In this document: positions 7,904 through 16,014 of the stretch, piece after piece
How positions within the stretch are numbered: position 1 is the stretch's first letter
Layout: each line of letters starts with the position of its first letter
Assembly (NCBI GenBank): GCA_002476495.1
Contig: DLKL01000014.1
Span: forward strand, 35,964 to 99,963
Source of the DNA: Lachnospiraceae bacterium UBA7589
GTDB lineage: Bacteria > Bacillota > Clostridia > Lachnospirales > Lachnospiraceae
Length of the DNA stretch: 64,000 nt
Direction of reading: 5' to 3'
Made by a program: the position numbers and the translations under genes
Notes under the pieces: generated by a model
The model's input: only the letters and a program-made list of their open reading frames with translations
Databases searched by the model: none
Told to the model about the DNA's origin: nothing

Positions 7904-9004
7904 ATGAAAAAAAATCTGAAAAAGCTCAGTGCAATCTTTACTATGGCCTTATGTTTTACACTTCTGGCAGGCTGTTCAAAAAAGAAGGAAGCACAGGTTA
8001 CCCAGAAGGATATGATAGAAAAATATGCTAAGTTCTGTACTCTTGAGGAATATAAGGGTGTGGAGTATGACCTCACAAAAACAGAGGTTACAGACGACAT
8101 GATGCAATCCGAGATTAACGGTATTTTGTCAAATTATGCTTCGTCAGAGGAGTCAGCCACAGAACCGGCTGCAACAGGAGATAAGGTAAATGTTGATTTT
8201 GTCGGAACTGTTGACGGGGAAGAATTTGAAGGCGGTTCAACCGATGGAGCGGGATATGACATTACTCTTGGGGCGGGACGTATGATACCCGGCTTTGAAG
8301 ATCAGATAATAGGTCATAAGGCAGGAGAAAACTTTGATATTTATGTAACCTTTCCTGAGAATTACGGCAAGGAGAATCTTAACGGAAAGGATGCTGTATT
8401 TAATATAACATTGAATAAGGTGTATAAGCAGACACTTCCTGAATATAACGATGAGTTTGTTGCTGATAATACCGGTTATGAAAGTACTGCACAGCTTGAG
8501 GATGCAATAAAAGAAAAATATACACAGTCAGATGAAAATCTTAACCGCCAATCCATCATGAATAACATTATGGACAGTGCTGTCGTAGATGAGTATCCTG
8601 AAAAGGATATGCAGGCACTTATTGATGAGACAGTGGAAAAGGTGGAAGCAGAGGCAAAGGGCTATGGCTATGATCTGGAAACCTATGTAAAAGCAATGTA
8701 TGGTGTAGGTTCGGTAGATGAATTCAGGCAATATATCAGTGCCCTGGCTGAAGACTTCATGAAGGAAAAGATTATAATATGCTATGTTGCCAAGGCGGAG
8801 GGAATTACTGCCTCGGAGGATGATGTGAAGGCATACAAACAGCTTATGCTGGATACTCTCGGAATGACCGAGGAAGAGCTGGATGATATTTATACAGAGG
8901 AGGATTATATATACTACGCACTGGCAGATAAGGTATATGATTATCTCCTTGAAAATGGTACTCCTGTTGACAACCAGGCTTCTGATGACACTAAAGCAGA
9001 GTAA
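7904..9004 (+). CDS. Trigger factor-like peptidyl-prolyl isomerase, predicted lipoprotein
   Basis: 366-residue protein with a lipoprotein signal (lipobox LLAGC, Cys24). An FKBP-type isomerase domain spans about residues 92-175 ([38 protein letters not shown]). A helical trigger-factor C-terminal domain follows (DEFVADN onward). The start is set at the second in-frame ATG because AAAGGAAA precedes it and the signal peptide starts there. Cytosolic trigger factor has an N-terminal ribosome-docking domain; here the lipobox and a short acidic linker replace most of it. The protein therefore most likely folds exported proteins outside the membrane. Automatic pipelines may label it tig, but it should not be taken as the ribosomal chaperone. 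Confidence 0.85.
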   Translation: MKKNLKKLSAIFTMALCFTLLAGCSKKKEAQVTQKDMIEKYAKFCTLEEYKGVEYDLTKTEVTDDMMQSEINGILSNYASSEESATEPAATGDKVNVDFVGTVDGEEFEGGSTDGAGYDITLGAGRMIPGFEDQIIGHKAGENFDIYVTFPENYGKENLNGKDAVFNITLNKVYKQTLPEYNDEFVADNTGYESTAQLEDAIKEKYTQSDENLNRQSIMNNIMDSAVVDEYPEKDMQALIDETVEKVEAEAKGYGYDLETYVKAMYGVGSVDEFRQYISALAEDFMKEKIIICYVAKAEGITASEDDVKAYKQLMLDTLGMTEEELDDIYTEEDYIYYALADKVYDYLLENGTPVDNQASDDTKAE

Positions 9005-9074
9005 CAAACCATTACAAATGATTTTTATTAACACTGAAATATAAAAATTAATTGATTCTTTTTAAAACTTGCAA

Positions 9075-9104
9075 TTGACAATACCTGTATGTAAATGGTA
9101 TTAT
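9075..9104 (+). promoter_or_regulatory. Promoter of tRNA-Leu
   Basis: TTGACA (9075-9080) and TATTAT (9099-9104) are spaced by 18 bases. The mature tRNA begins 15 bases after the -10 element, consistent with a short 5' leader. Confidence 0.65.
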
Positions 9105-9118
9105 GTCTTTTGCAATGA

Positions 9119-9202
9119 GCAGTCGTGGCGGAATTGGCATACGCGCATGATTCAGGTTCATGTCCACTTACGTGGGTGTGGGTTCAAGTCCCATCGACTG
9201 CA
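9119..9202 (+). tRNA. tRNA-Leu (anticodon CAG)
   Basis: 84-nt class II tRNA. The acceptor stem GCAGTCG pairs with CGACTGC (9195-9201) and the discriminator is A (9202). The anticodon stem CATGA/TCATG encloses the loop TTCAGGT with anticodon CAG at 9153-9155, which reads CUG. A variable arm (CCACTTACGTGGG) and the T-loop TTCAAGT are present. The 3' CCA is not encoded. A run of seven T's about 10 bases after the gene is a likely terminator. Confidence 0.95.
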
Positions 9203-9241
9203 TTGATACTGTTTTTTTATTTTCATATTATTTCCTTATAA

Positions 9242-9270
9242 AGAGGCATCATATTTTATATGGTGTCTCT
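9242..9270. repeat. Inverted repeat between tRNA-Leu and galE
   Basis: AGAGGCATCATAT (9242-9254) pairs with ATATGGTGTCTCT (9258-9270) across a 3-base loop, with two G-T wobbles. No T-run follows on the plus strand, so it is not a typical terminator for the tRNA. It lies about 105 bases before galE and may be a leader hairpin. Confidence 0.5.
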
Positions 9271-9376
9271 GTCGCTGTTTCATGATTTCTTTATGTTGTA
9301 GTATTTCAAAAAAAATGATATTATAATTATATGTTTTATTTTTATTATATCGGACGTTTAAGGAGGCATTACTAAT

Positions 9377-10393
9377 ATGAATATTCTGGTTACCGGAGGT
9401 GCAGGTTTTATAGGAAGCCACACCTGTGTTGAGCTTATACTGGCAGGATATAAGGTAATTGTTATTGATAATCTTGTTAATTCCAGCAAAGAGGCTGTCA
9501 GGAGGGTGGAAAAGATAACCGGTGAAGTTATACCGTTTTACCCGGTGGATTTACTTGATTCGGATGGTGTAAGAGATGTCTTTAAAAAGGAAAATATCGA
9601 TGCTGTAATACATTTTGCCGGACTTAAGGCGGTAGGGGAATCAGTGGCAAAGCCATGGGAATACTACAATAATAATATTGCCGGAAGTCTTAATCTGTGT
9701 AAGGTAATGATGGAAAATAACGTGAAGAATATTATATTCAGCTCATCTGCAACCGTATATGGGGATCCAAAGGAAATTCCTATAACTGAAGAATGTCCTA
9801 AGGGTCAGATTACCAATCCTTATGGACAGACTAAATCTATGCTTGAACAGATATTTACAGATATATATAAGGCTGACAATGAATGGAATGTGGTATTACT
9901 GAGATACTTTAATCCTATAGGAGCTCATGAAAGCGGACTTATCGGCGAGGATCCGTGTGGAATTCCTAATAATCTTGTTCCTTATATTTCCAAGGTAGCT
10001 ATAGGTCAGCTGGAAAAGCTTGGTGTGTTTGGAAACGATTATCCAACTCCGGACGGAACGGGAGTGAGGGATTATATACATGTTGTGGACCTGGCAAAGG
10101 GACATGTTAAGGCCTTGAAAAAAATAGAAGAAAAGGCAGGCCTTTCTGTATATAATCTGGGAACCGGAAAGGGATATAGCGTGTTACAGGTAATTAAAGC
10201 ATATTCAAAGGCCTGTGGCAGAGATATACCATATGAAATTAAGGACAGAAGACCCGGAGATATAGCTGTATGCTATGCAGATTGTACAAAGGCAAAGGAA
10301 GAACTGGGCTGGGAAGCACAGTATGACATAGACAGAATGTGTGAGGATTCATGGAGATGGCAGAGCATGAATCCAAGAGGTTATAAGGAATAA
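9377..10393 (+). CDS. galE: UDP-glucose 4-epimerase
   Basis: 338-residue extended short-chain dehydrogenase that interconverts UDP-glucose and UDP-galactose for galactose use and surface-polysaccharide precursors. The NAD-binding GGAGFIGSH is at residues 7-15, the catalytic Ser region is SSSATVYGDP, and the catalytic YxxxK is YGQTK in NPYGQTKSM. The NPIGAHESG and GVRDYIHVVDLA blocks are typical of the family, and the length is normal. The start follows AAGGAGG. No other Leloir-pathway gene is adjacent. A hydrolase-methyltransferase fusion follows 14 bases downstream and is probably cotranscribed. Confidence 0.96.
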   Translation: MNILVTGGAGFIGSHTCVELILAGYKVIVIDNLVNSSKEAVRRVEKITGEVIPFYPVDLLDSDGVRDVFKKENIDAVIHFAGLKAVGESVAKPWEYYNNNIAGSLNLCKVMMENNVKNIIFSSSATVYGDPKEIPITEECPKGQITNPYGQTKSMLEQIFTDIYKADNEWNVVLLRYFNPIGAHESGLIGEDPCGIPNNLVPYISKVAIGQLEKLGVFGNDYPTPDGTGVRDYIHVVDLAKGHVKALKKIEEKAGLSVYNLGTGKGYSVLQVIKAYSKACGRDIPYEIKDRRPGDIAVCYADCTKAKEELGWEAQYDIDRMCEDSWRWQSMNPRGYKE

Positions 10394-10407
10394 TAACGGA
10401 GAGAAGA

Positions 10408-12117
10408 ATGACGGGGAAAATACCTTCAAAAATCCTAAAATTAAATAAAGAAGGTTTGAAAAAACTGGTATTAAAGAAAAGAAAGAAATATGTTCCACAG
10501 ATACCTGCATATATCAGCAGACAGTTTCAGGTAGATGAGATAGTGGAAAATGGATGCAAATGCTACAGAATCATTCCTGAGGAGGGCTTCAGCGGGACAT
10601 ATGTCGTATACCTTTACGGAGGGCATATGTGCATGAATATAACAAATGCCCACTGGCGATTTATTTATGAGATATGCGAAAAAACAGGGACAGGCTTTTT
10701 TGTGCCGATGTATCCTCTTGCACCTGAGCATTCCTGTAAGGATATGTTTAAGATGCTTAAAAAAACCTACAGTAACTTTGTTAAGGGCTTCGATGTTAAT
10801 AAAGTTATTCTTATGGGGGATGAGTACGGGGCAGGTCTTGCCCTGTCTATATGTATGCTTGCCTGGGAGGAGGGATTCAGGAAGCCGGATAAGCTTATAC
10901 TTATCTCTCCTGCACTTGATACAGAATTTTTTGACAAGGAACTGGAAAAATCTCTTAACAGACCGGCTGCAGACAGAAAGTTCTATTTTTTCAATGAAAA
11001 TGTAAAGGATTTTCTCAATACCTACTGGGTAAAAGATTATGCGGTAAAGACACAATATACCAGTCCGTTCTATGGAGATTATATGGATTTGTGTGATGAC
11101 GTGGCAGTTTTTTCCGGTGACAGGGATATATATAGCGGTTATGCAAAGGCATTTTATAATAAAGCCAAAAAGCAAGGCGTAAATGTAAGAATGTTCCTCT
11201 TTGAAGGTGGCGGAAACGATTTTTTAATATATTCGGGAGAAACATGCAAAAAGGAAGCATTTATATATCTTACGGATGTGATTAATGATACCTATATTGC
11301 ATCATGCAAGGACTTGTATCCGGTAAAGATAATGTCATACTGGAATAAGATAGATCCGGAAATAATACAGGATCCTATACTTAATCAGATATCCAGGGAA
11401 AAGAAATATAATATAGACTCAATAAAATGCAAGGCAAACGAATACAGAAAGCTTCTTATGATATCAAGAATAAGGGCCTGCGACAGCTTTGCAAGGCAAT
11501 TTATTATGAAATACCCGGATTGTACCATTATAAATGTGGGATGCAGGCTTAACAATATGTTTATGCGTGTGGATAATGGAAGAATTAACTGGTACAGTGT
11601 GGATACATATAATACAATAGCGGTCAGAAGGGCTCTTTTCGGCGAGAATGAAAGGGAAAAAACTATTGGAAGAAGTATTATGGATTTTTCATGGCTGGAT
11701 GAAATCAATTGTAAAAGAAACTATGGGGTAATGTTTATATTCAGTAATACACTTTGCCTGCTTAAGAATCATCAGATTAAACAGCTTATGAGCCATATTA
11801 GATTCAAATTTCCTTCTGCGGAGGTGGTGTTTACCGCAACCTCTACTGATGCTACAATATATCATAATATTTTTCAAAGAAATAAAATGTGGTCGAGGGG
11901 CAGGATAAATATGTCCATAGATGATGCCCAGAAAACAGTTTACGGCTGGAGACCCGATTACCGTATAATGGATGAAAGCCCTATTATGAAATTCAGGCCA
12001 AAGAGAAAATATAAAAAGCTAAAAACCGAAATTGGGGTCAGGTACAATCTTATAACAAATAATCACAAAATCATTCACCTTAAGCTTGGTCGTGAGGAGT
12101 ATGATGTAAATGTATAA
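10408..12117 (+). CDS. Alpha/beta-hydrolase-like domain fused to an LCM/TcmP-like methyltransferase domain
   Basis: 569-residue two-domain protein. Residues about 65-300 resemble the HSL/acetyl-esterase group: YLYGGH at the oxyanion-hole position (usually HGGG) and a PMYPLAPEH block. The nucleophile elbow normally reads GDSAG, but here it is GDEYG, so Ser is replaced by Glu. Residues about 350-545 resemble the leucine carboxyl methyltransferase/TcmP family: TIINVGCRLNNMFMRVDNG as the SAM-binding start, the WYSVDTYNTIAVRR block, and SIMDFSWLDE. The start follows GGAGAG. The hydrolase half is probably not a serine hydrolase; the methyltransferase half could be active, with an unknown substrate. 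The gene lies between galE and a NatAB-type exporter. Confidence 0.7.
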   Translation: MTGKIPSKILKLNKEGLKKLVLKKRKKYVPQIPAYISRQFQVDEIVENGCKCYRIIPEEGFSGTYVVYLYGGHMCMNITNAHWRFIYEICEKTGTGFFVPMYPLAPEHSCKDMFKMLKKTYSNFVKGFDVNKVILMGDEYGAGLALSICMLAWEEGFRKPDKLILISPALDTEFFDKELEKSLNRPAADRKFYFFNENVKDFLNTYWVKDYAVKTQYTSPFYGDYMDLCDDVAVFSGDRDIYSGYAKAFYNKAKKQGVNVRMFLFEGGGNDFLIYSGETCKKEAFIYLTDVINDTYIASCKDLYPVKIMSYWNKIDPEIIQDPILNQISREKKYNIDSIKCKANEYRKLLMISRIRACDSFARQFIMKYPDCTIINVGCRLNNMFMRVDNGRINWYSVDTYNTIAVRRALFGENEREKTIGRSIMDFSWLDEINCKRNYGVMFIFSNTLCLLKNHQIKQLMSHIRFKFPSAEVVFTATSTDATIYHNIFQRNKMWSRGRINMSIDDAQKTVYGWRPDYRIMDESPIMKFRPKRKYKKLKTEIGVRYNLITNNHKIIHLKLGREEYDVNV

Positions 12118-12172
12118 TTAAATGCTGTCAGATATTAATATATTTGACAGCACTTTTAGTAAGGAGGTACAT

Positions 12173-12940
12173 ATGCTAAAGGCAGTTAATCTGGTTAAAA
12201 CCTTTGAAAAAAATCAAAAAAAAGGTAAAAAGGTCAGCTTTAACGCTGTGGATGGAATTACACTTGAGATAAGAGAGGGTGAAATAATAGGTATATTGGG
12301 ACCAAACGGAGCCGGAAAAACTACTCTCCTTAGAATGCTGGGAAGCTTAATGACTCCTACAAGCGGCAGTGTGATTATGGACATAAATGGCCGGGTTATA
12401 GATGATGTGAGAGAAATAAAGAAAAATATCGGATATCTTTCCGGCAATACAAAACTTTATGGCAGGCTTAGCACAAGAGAAATTTTAAGTATTATGGGAA
12501 CGATATATGGTCTTAGTGAGGAGGAAACAGCCACTAAGATTGATGAAATTATCAGCATAATGAATCTGGGAGACTTTATTGACAACAGAATTGAAAAGCT
12601 TTCCACAGGTCAGACACAGAGAGCATCTATAGCAAGATGTCTTATTCACAATCCGGGAATATACATATTTGACGAGCCCACTCTGGGACTTGATATACTT
12701 AGCAGCAGTGCTATTATAGAATTTATTAAAAGTGAAAGAAAACGGGGAAAATCTATAATATATTCAACCCACTATATGGAAGAAGCGGAAAGTCTGTGCG
12801 ACAGAATTGTATTTATCAATAAGGGTAAGGTAAAAGCCCAGGGTAGTGTTGAAGAATTAAAAAAGCTTACAGGAAGAGATAATATAAGAGATGTGTTCAG
12901 AATGTTGAATGAAAAGGAAGGACTGGAGTATGAATTTTAA
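12173..12940 (+). CDS. natA: ABC transporter ATP-binding protein, NatA type
   Basis: 256-residue ATPase of an ABC-2 type exporter. Walker A is GPNGAGKTT near residues 43-51, the signature loop is LSTGQTQR, Walker B is IYIFDEPTLGLD, and the switch His lies in STHYMEEAE. The start is set at the ATG after AAGGAGG; the longest frame begins 17 codons earlier with no ribosome binding site. The following permease gene overlaps it by 11 bases, so the two form a coupled pair. NatA/NatB systems expel Na+ in Bacillus, but related pairs export other compounds, so the substrate is uncertain. Confidence 0.88.
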   Translation: MLKAVNLVKTFEKNQKKGKKVSFNAVDGITLEIREGEIIGILGPNGAGKTTLLRMLGSLMTPTSGSVIMDINGRVIDDVREIKKNIGYLSGNTKLYGRLSTREILSIMGTIYGLSEEETATKIDEIISIMNLGDFIDNRIEKLSTGQTQRASIARCLIHNPGIYIFDEPTLGLDILSSSAIIEFIKSERKRGKSIIYSTHYMEEAESLCDRIVFINKGKVKAQGSVEELKKLTGRDNIRDVFRMLNEKEGLEYEF

Positions 12941-14945
12941 AATTGTAAAAGCACTTTACAAAAAAGAAATACTGGATGTACTCAGGGACAAAAAGACAGT
13001 CATTATGATGCTTCTTGTACCTTTGGTTTTATACCCTCTTCTGATTGTGGCGGGACTTAATATTGTTACTAAGATAGCGACAGATATTACCGGTGGAAGC
13101 TATAAAATAGCTCTTGATTTTGAAAACGAGGCTCTGGAAAATATTATAAATGACAGCAGTGACGAGGATTATAGAATAGAGCTGGTAGATGTGGAAAATT
13201 GCAAGGAGGCTCTTGAAAATGGGGACATAGATGCATATATGGAAAAAGACAACAGCTCAGATGGGGAAAAATATGTAATTAACTATCTTTCGGCTGAAAC
13301 AGGCTCTGATTATGCCAGAGGAATAAGTATAGATATACTTGAAAAATATGCCCGTTCCATAACAGTAAGGCTTCTGGAGGAAGCAGGATTTGATTCCGAA
13401 TACATATTACAGCCGGTGAAAATATCAATCAGGGATTATTCTACAAAAGAGGAATCAGCGGGAAGTATTATGGGAAAGATTATTCCGTTTATGCTGGTGA
13501 CAAGCCTTCTTATGGGAACTATGTATCCTGCAATAGATACTACGGCGGGAGAAAGGGAAAGAGGAACACTGGAAACTGTGCTTACCCTGCCTGTAACTAA
13601 CAGGGAATTGTTTGTGAGCAAATTTTTGACAGTGGCAACCATAGGAATTGTCTCAGCTCTTTTGAATATCGTATCCATGGGTGGGGTTGGAATATATATG
13701 TACAGGACTGTTCTTACCATAAACGGAGGACAGGGCATAAGACTCTATACGTTTTTGCCGGTAATTGTGATATGTGCTCTCTGTATTATTGCATTTGCCG
13801 TATTTATAAGTGCGTTATCCATGAGTGTGTGCGTATTTGCAAAATCATATAAGGAGGCAAACAATTATATTACACCCCTTACCATAATTGTTATGTTTGC
13901 AGCTATGGGGTCAGTTATGCCTGAGCTGGCACTTACAAGAAAAAGTGCGGCCGTACCGGTGGTAAATATATGCCTGCTTATACGGGATTTATTGCAATTT
14001 AAGTACAACCCTACACTTATAATGATAGTTCTTATGAGCAATATTATTATAGGGATTCTGGCCATATTGCTATTGGGCAAATTATATAACAGCGAAGCAA
14101 TTCTCTTTGGTGAGGAGGGAACCTCACTGCGGCTTTTTGAAAAACCGGGAAATATGATAAAGGGAGGCGTACCCGGGATTGGGGATTTGATTCTTGCCCT
14201 TGCGTTGCTTTTGATAGCTGTAATTTACATAGGCGGTGCCCTTTCCGTAAAATCCGGTTTACTGGCAATATTTGTTACACAGCTTATGATTTTTCTTATA
14301 CCTGTTATATATGCGCTGTATACAAAAAGGGATATGGAAAAAACTTTTCGTCTCAGACTTCCGGGGATATGGGATATATTGGGAGCAATATTAATGATAA
14401 TCGGAGCAATGATAATCGGGACAATTCTGACCTCCGTAACCTCAGCAGTATTTAAGAATAGTGCTGTAGAAATGAACAGGAGTACCCTTGGGCTTTTTGA
14501 TGGAAACTTTTTGCAGGTTTTTCTTCTTGTGGCTGTTGCCCCTGCTGTCTGCGAGGAAATCATGTTTCGCGGATTTGTGTTTTCGGCACTGGAAAGCAAA
14601 ACCGGATACAGAAAGGCAATTATTATAGCCGGATTAATATTTGGCATATACCACATGAATCCGGTACAGGCTGTCACTACGACATTTATCGGAATAATTA
14701 TATGTATTGCCGCATATAAGTCGGGAAGCATTTTACCGGGAATGATAATGCACTTTGTCAATAATGCCTTATCTTGTGTATTGGCATTTTATCCGGAAAA
14801 AGTATGCAAAATGGTACCCTGGCTTGTGAATATAAGACTTACCATAGCCGGGGCGGTTATTTTGGTGCTTGCAGGAGCATTATTAATATGCTCAGGGTGT
14901 AAATTAATGGACATAAAAATAAGAAAATATGCTAAAAAACAGTAA
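12930..14945 (+). CDS. natB: ABC-2 permease (NatB type) fused to a CPBP intramembrane protease domain
   Basis: 671-residue membrane protein. The N-terminal half is an ABC-2 permease: a first helix (VIMMLLVPLVLYPLLIVAG), a large extracytoplasmic domain at residues about 45-190, then several helices containing the ERERGTLETVLTLPV coupling motif. After a linker, the C-terminal part is a CPBP/Abi (CAAX-protease-like) domain with all three motifs: EEIMFRG near residue 541, GIYHMNP, and HFVNN. These supply the Glu, His and Asn of a membrane metalloprotease. The start at 12930 is preferred over the ATG 21 bases earlier because of the upstream GGAAGG and the similarity to NatB N-termini (MNFKIVKALYKKEILDVLRD). 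It probably works with the upstream ATPase. Confidence 0.87.
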   Translation: MNFKIVKALYKKEILDVLRDKKTVIMMLLVPLVLYPLLIVAGLNIVTKIATDITGGSYKIALDFENEALENIINDSSDEDYRIELVDVENCKEALENGDIDAYMEKDNSSDGEKYVINYLSAETGSDYARGISIDILEKYARSITVRLLEEAGFDSEYILQPVKISIRDYSTKEESAGSIMGKIIPFMLVTSLLMGTMYPAIDTTAGERERGTLETVLTLPVTNRELFVSKFLTVATIGIVSALLNIVSMGGVGIYMYRTVLTINGGQGIRLYTFLPVIVICALCIIAFAVFISALSMSVCVFAKSYKEANNYITPLTIIVMFAAMGSVMPELALTRKSAAVPVVNICLLIRDLLQFKYNPTLIMIVLMSNIIIGILAILLLGKLYNSEAILFGEEGTSLRLFEKPGNMIKGGVPGIGDLILALALLLIAVIYIGGALSVKSGLLAIFVTQLMIFLIPVIYALYTKRDMEKTFRLRLPGIWDILGAILMIIGAMIIGTILTSVTSAVFKNSAVEMNRSTLGLFDGNFLQVFLLVAVAPAVCEEIMFRGFVFSALESKTGYRKAIIIAGLIFGIYHMNPVQAVTTTFIGIIICIAAYKSGSILPGMIMHFVNNALSCVLAFYPEKVCKMVPWLVNIRLTIAGAVILVLAGALLICSGCKLMDIKIRKYAKKQ

Positions 14946-15042
14946 AAAAGTTATATAAAGTATTTATATTTTCTCTTTTCATTGTTAAAATTCACTTTTT
15001 ATGTTAAAATGTACACAATATTACATTAAAGGATATTTACAA

Positions 15043-15987
15043 ATGAAAGAATACGTTGTCAGGTTTTTTATCTACATAGCATCAGCAGTTATTCTTGTTG
15101 CCATAGGCATCGTTATTGGTATTAATATTAACATTTCAAAGATAAAGCCTTCGCCTGTGCATCCGGGATATCACTCATGGACCTTTCCGGAAAGCTATGA
15201 AGGACATGTGATTGATGATAATTTCTGGAACTTTGTGCACGCAAGCTATGTGCTGGTTGGAACCCCTCCTGAATGTGAATTCTACAAGATTGTGAGTGAG
15301 GTGCCAAGACATAGCTACAATCCGGAAAATTTCTATATCGAAGACAATGATAATGCTATGTATTATCATCTGGATGACGGAACAAGAGCATCCTCTGTAG
15401 CTATAGATGTTTCGACCTATCAGACATATGTCGACTGGGATAAGGTCAGGGCGGCCGGGGTAGATGTTGTTATGATTCGTGTAGGCTTCAGAGGATATGG
15501 CTCAGGAAAGATTGTTCTGGATAATATGTTTGAAGACCATGCAGAGAAAGCAAAAGCAGCCGGACTAAGGGTTGGTGTCTACTTTTTCAGCCAGGCTCTC
15601 AACTATGAGGAGGGGGTAGAGGAAGCCGAATTTGCTTTGGATGCAATAAAGGATTATGGTATTGACGGTCCTGTTGCTATTGATACTGAATACGTTGATG
15701 CGGCAGATGCAAGAACTGTGGGACTTGGAATATCTGCAAGGACTGATGGTGTGGTTGGCTTCTGTGAAAAGGTAAAGGCTGCCGGCTATGAGCCGATGAT
15801 ATATGCCAGCAGGAACTGGTTTGTACAATGTCTGGATATGACACGTCTGGGGGACTACAGATTATGGCTGGCACATTATACCAACCAAAGTGATTTTCCG
15901 TATGAATATATGGGATGGCAATACACTGATTCCGGTGAAATCGACGGAATATCCGGAAAGATAGATATGAATGTCTGGTTTGAGTAG
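15043..15987 (+). CDS. Membrane-anchored GH25 (lysozyme-like) glycoside hydrolase
   Basis: 314-residue protein with an N-terminal signal anchor (FFIYIASAVILVAIGIVIGI) and a C-terminal GH25 domain from about residue 118. AIDVSTYQTYVDWDKVRAAG holds the first catalytic Asp, and AIDTEY holds the DxE acid pair. MIRVGFRGYGSG and the closing YMGWQYTDSGEIDGISGKIDMNVW are also typical. GH25 enzymes cut the MurNAc-GlcNAc bond of peptidoglycan, so a role in wall remodelling on the outer face is likely. AAAGGA about 10 bases before 15043 favours this start over the upstream ATG at 15001. A signalling protein gene follows 27 bases later. Confidence 0.88.
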   Translation: MKEYVVRFFIYIASAVILVAIGIVIGININISKIKPSPVHPGYHSWTFPESYEGHVIDDNFWNFVHASYVLVGTPPECEFYKIVSEVPRHSYNPENFYIEDNDNAMYYHLDDGTRASSVAIDVSTYQTYVDWDKVRAAGVDVVMIRVGFRGYGSGKIVLDNMFEDHAEKAKAAGLRVGVYFFSQALNYEEGVEEAEFALDAIKDYGIDGPVAIDTEYVDAADARTVGLGISARTDGVVGFCEKVKAAGYEPMIYASRNWFVQCLDMTRLGDYRLWLAHYTNQSDFPYEYMGWQYTDSGEIDGISGKIDMNVWFE

Positions 15988-16014
15988 CGATACAGGAAGA
16001 TATGGGGGTGGGTT

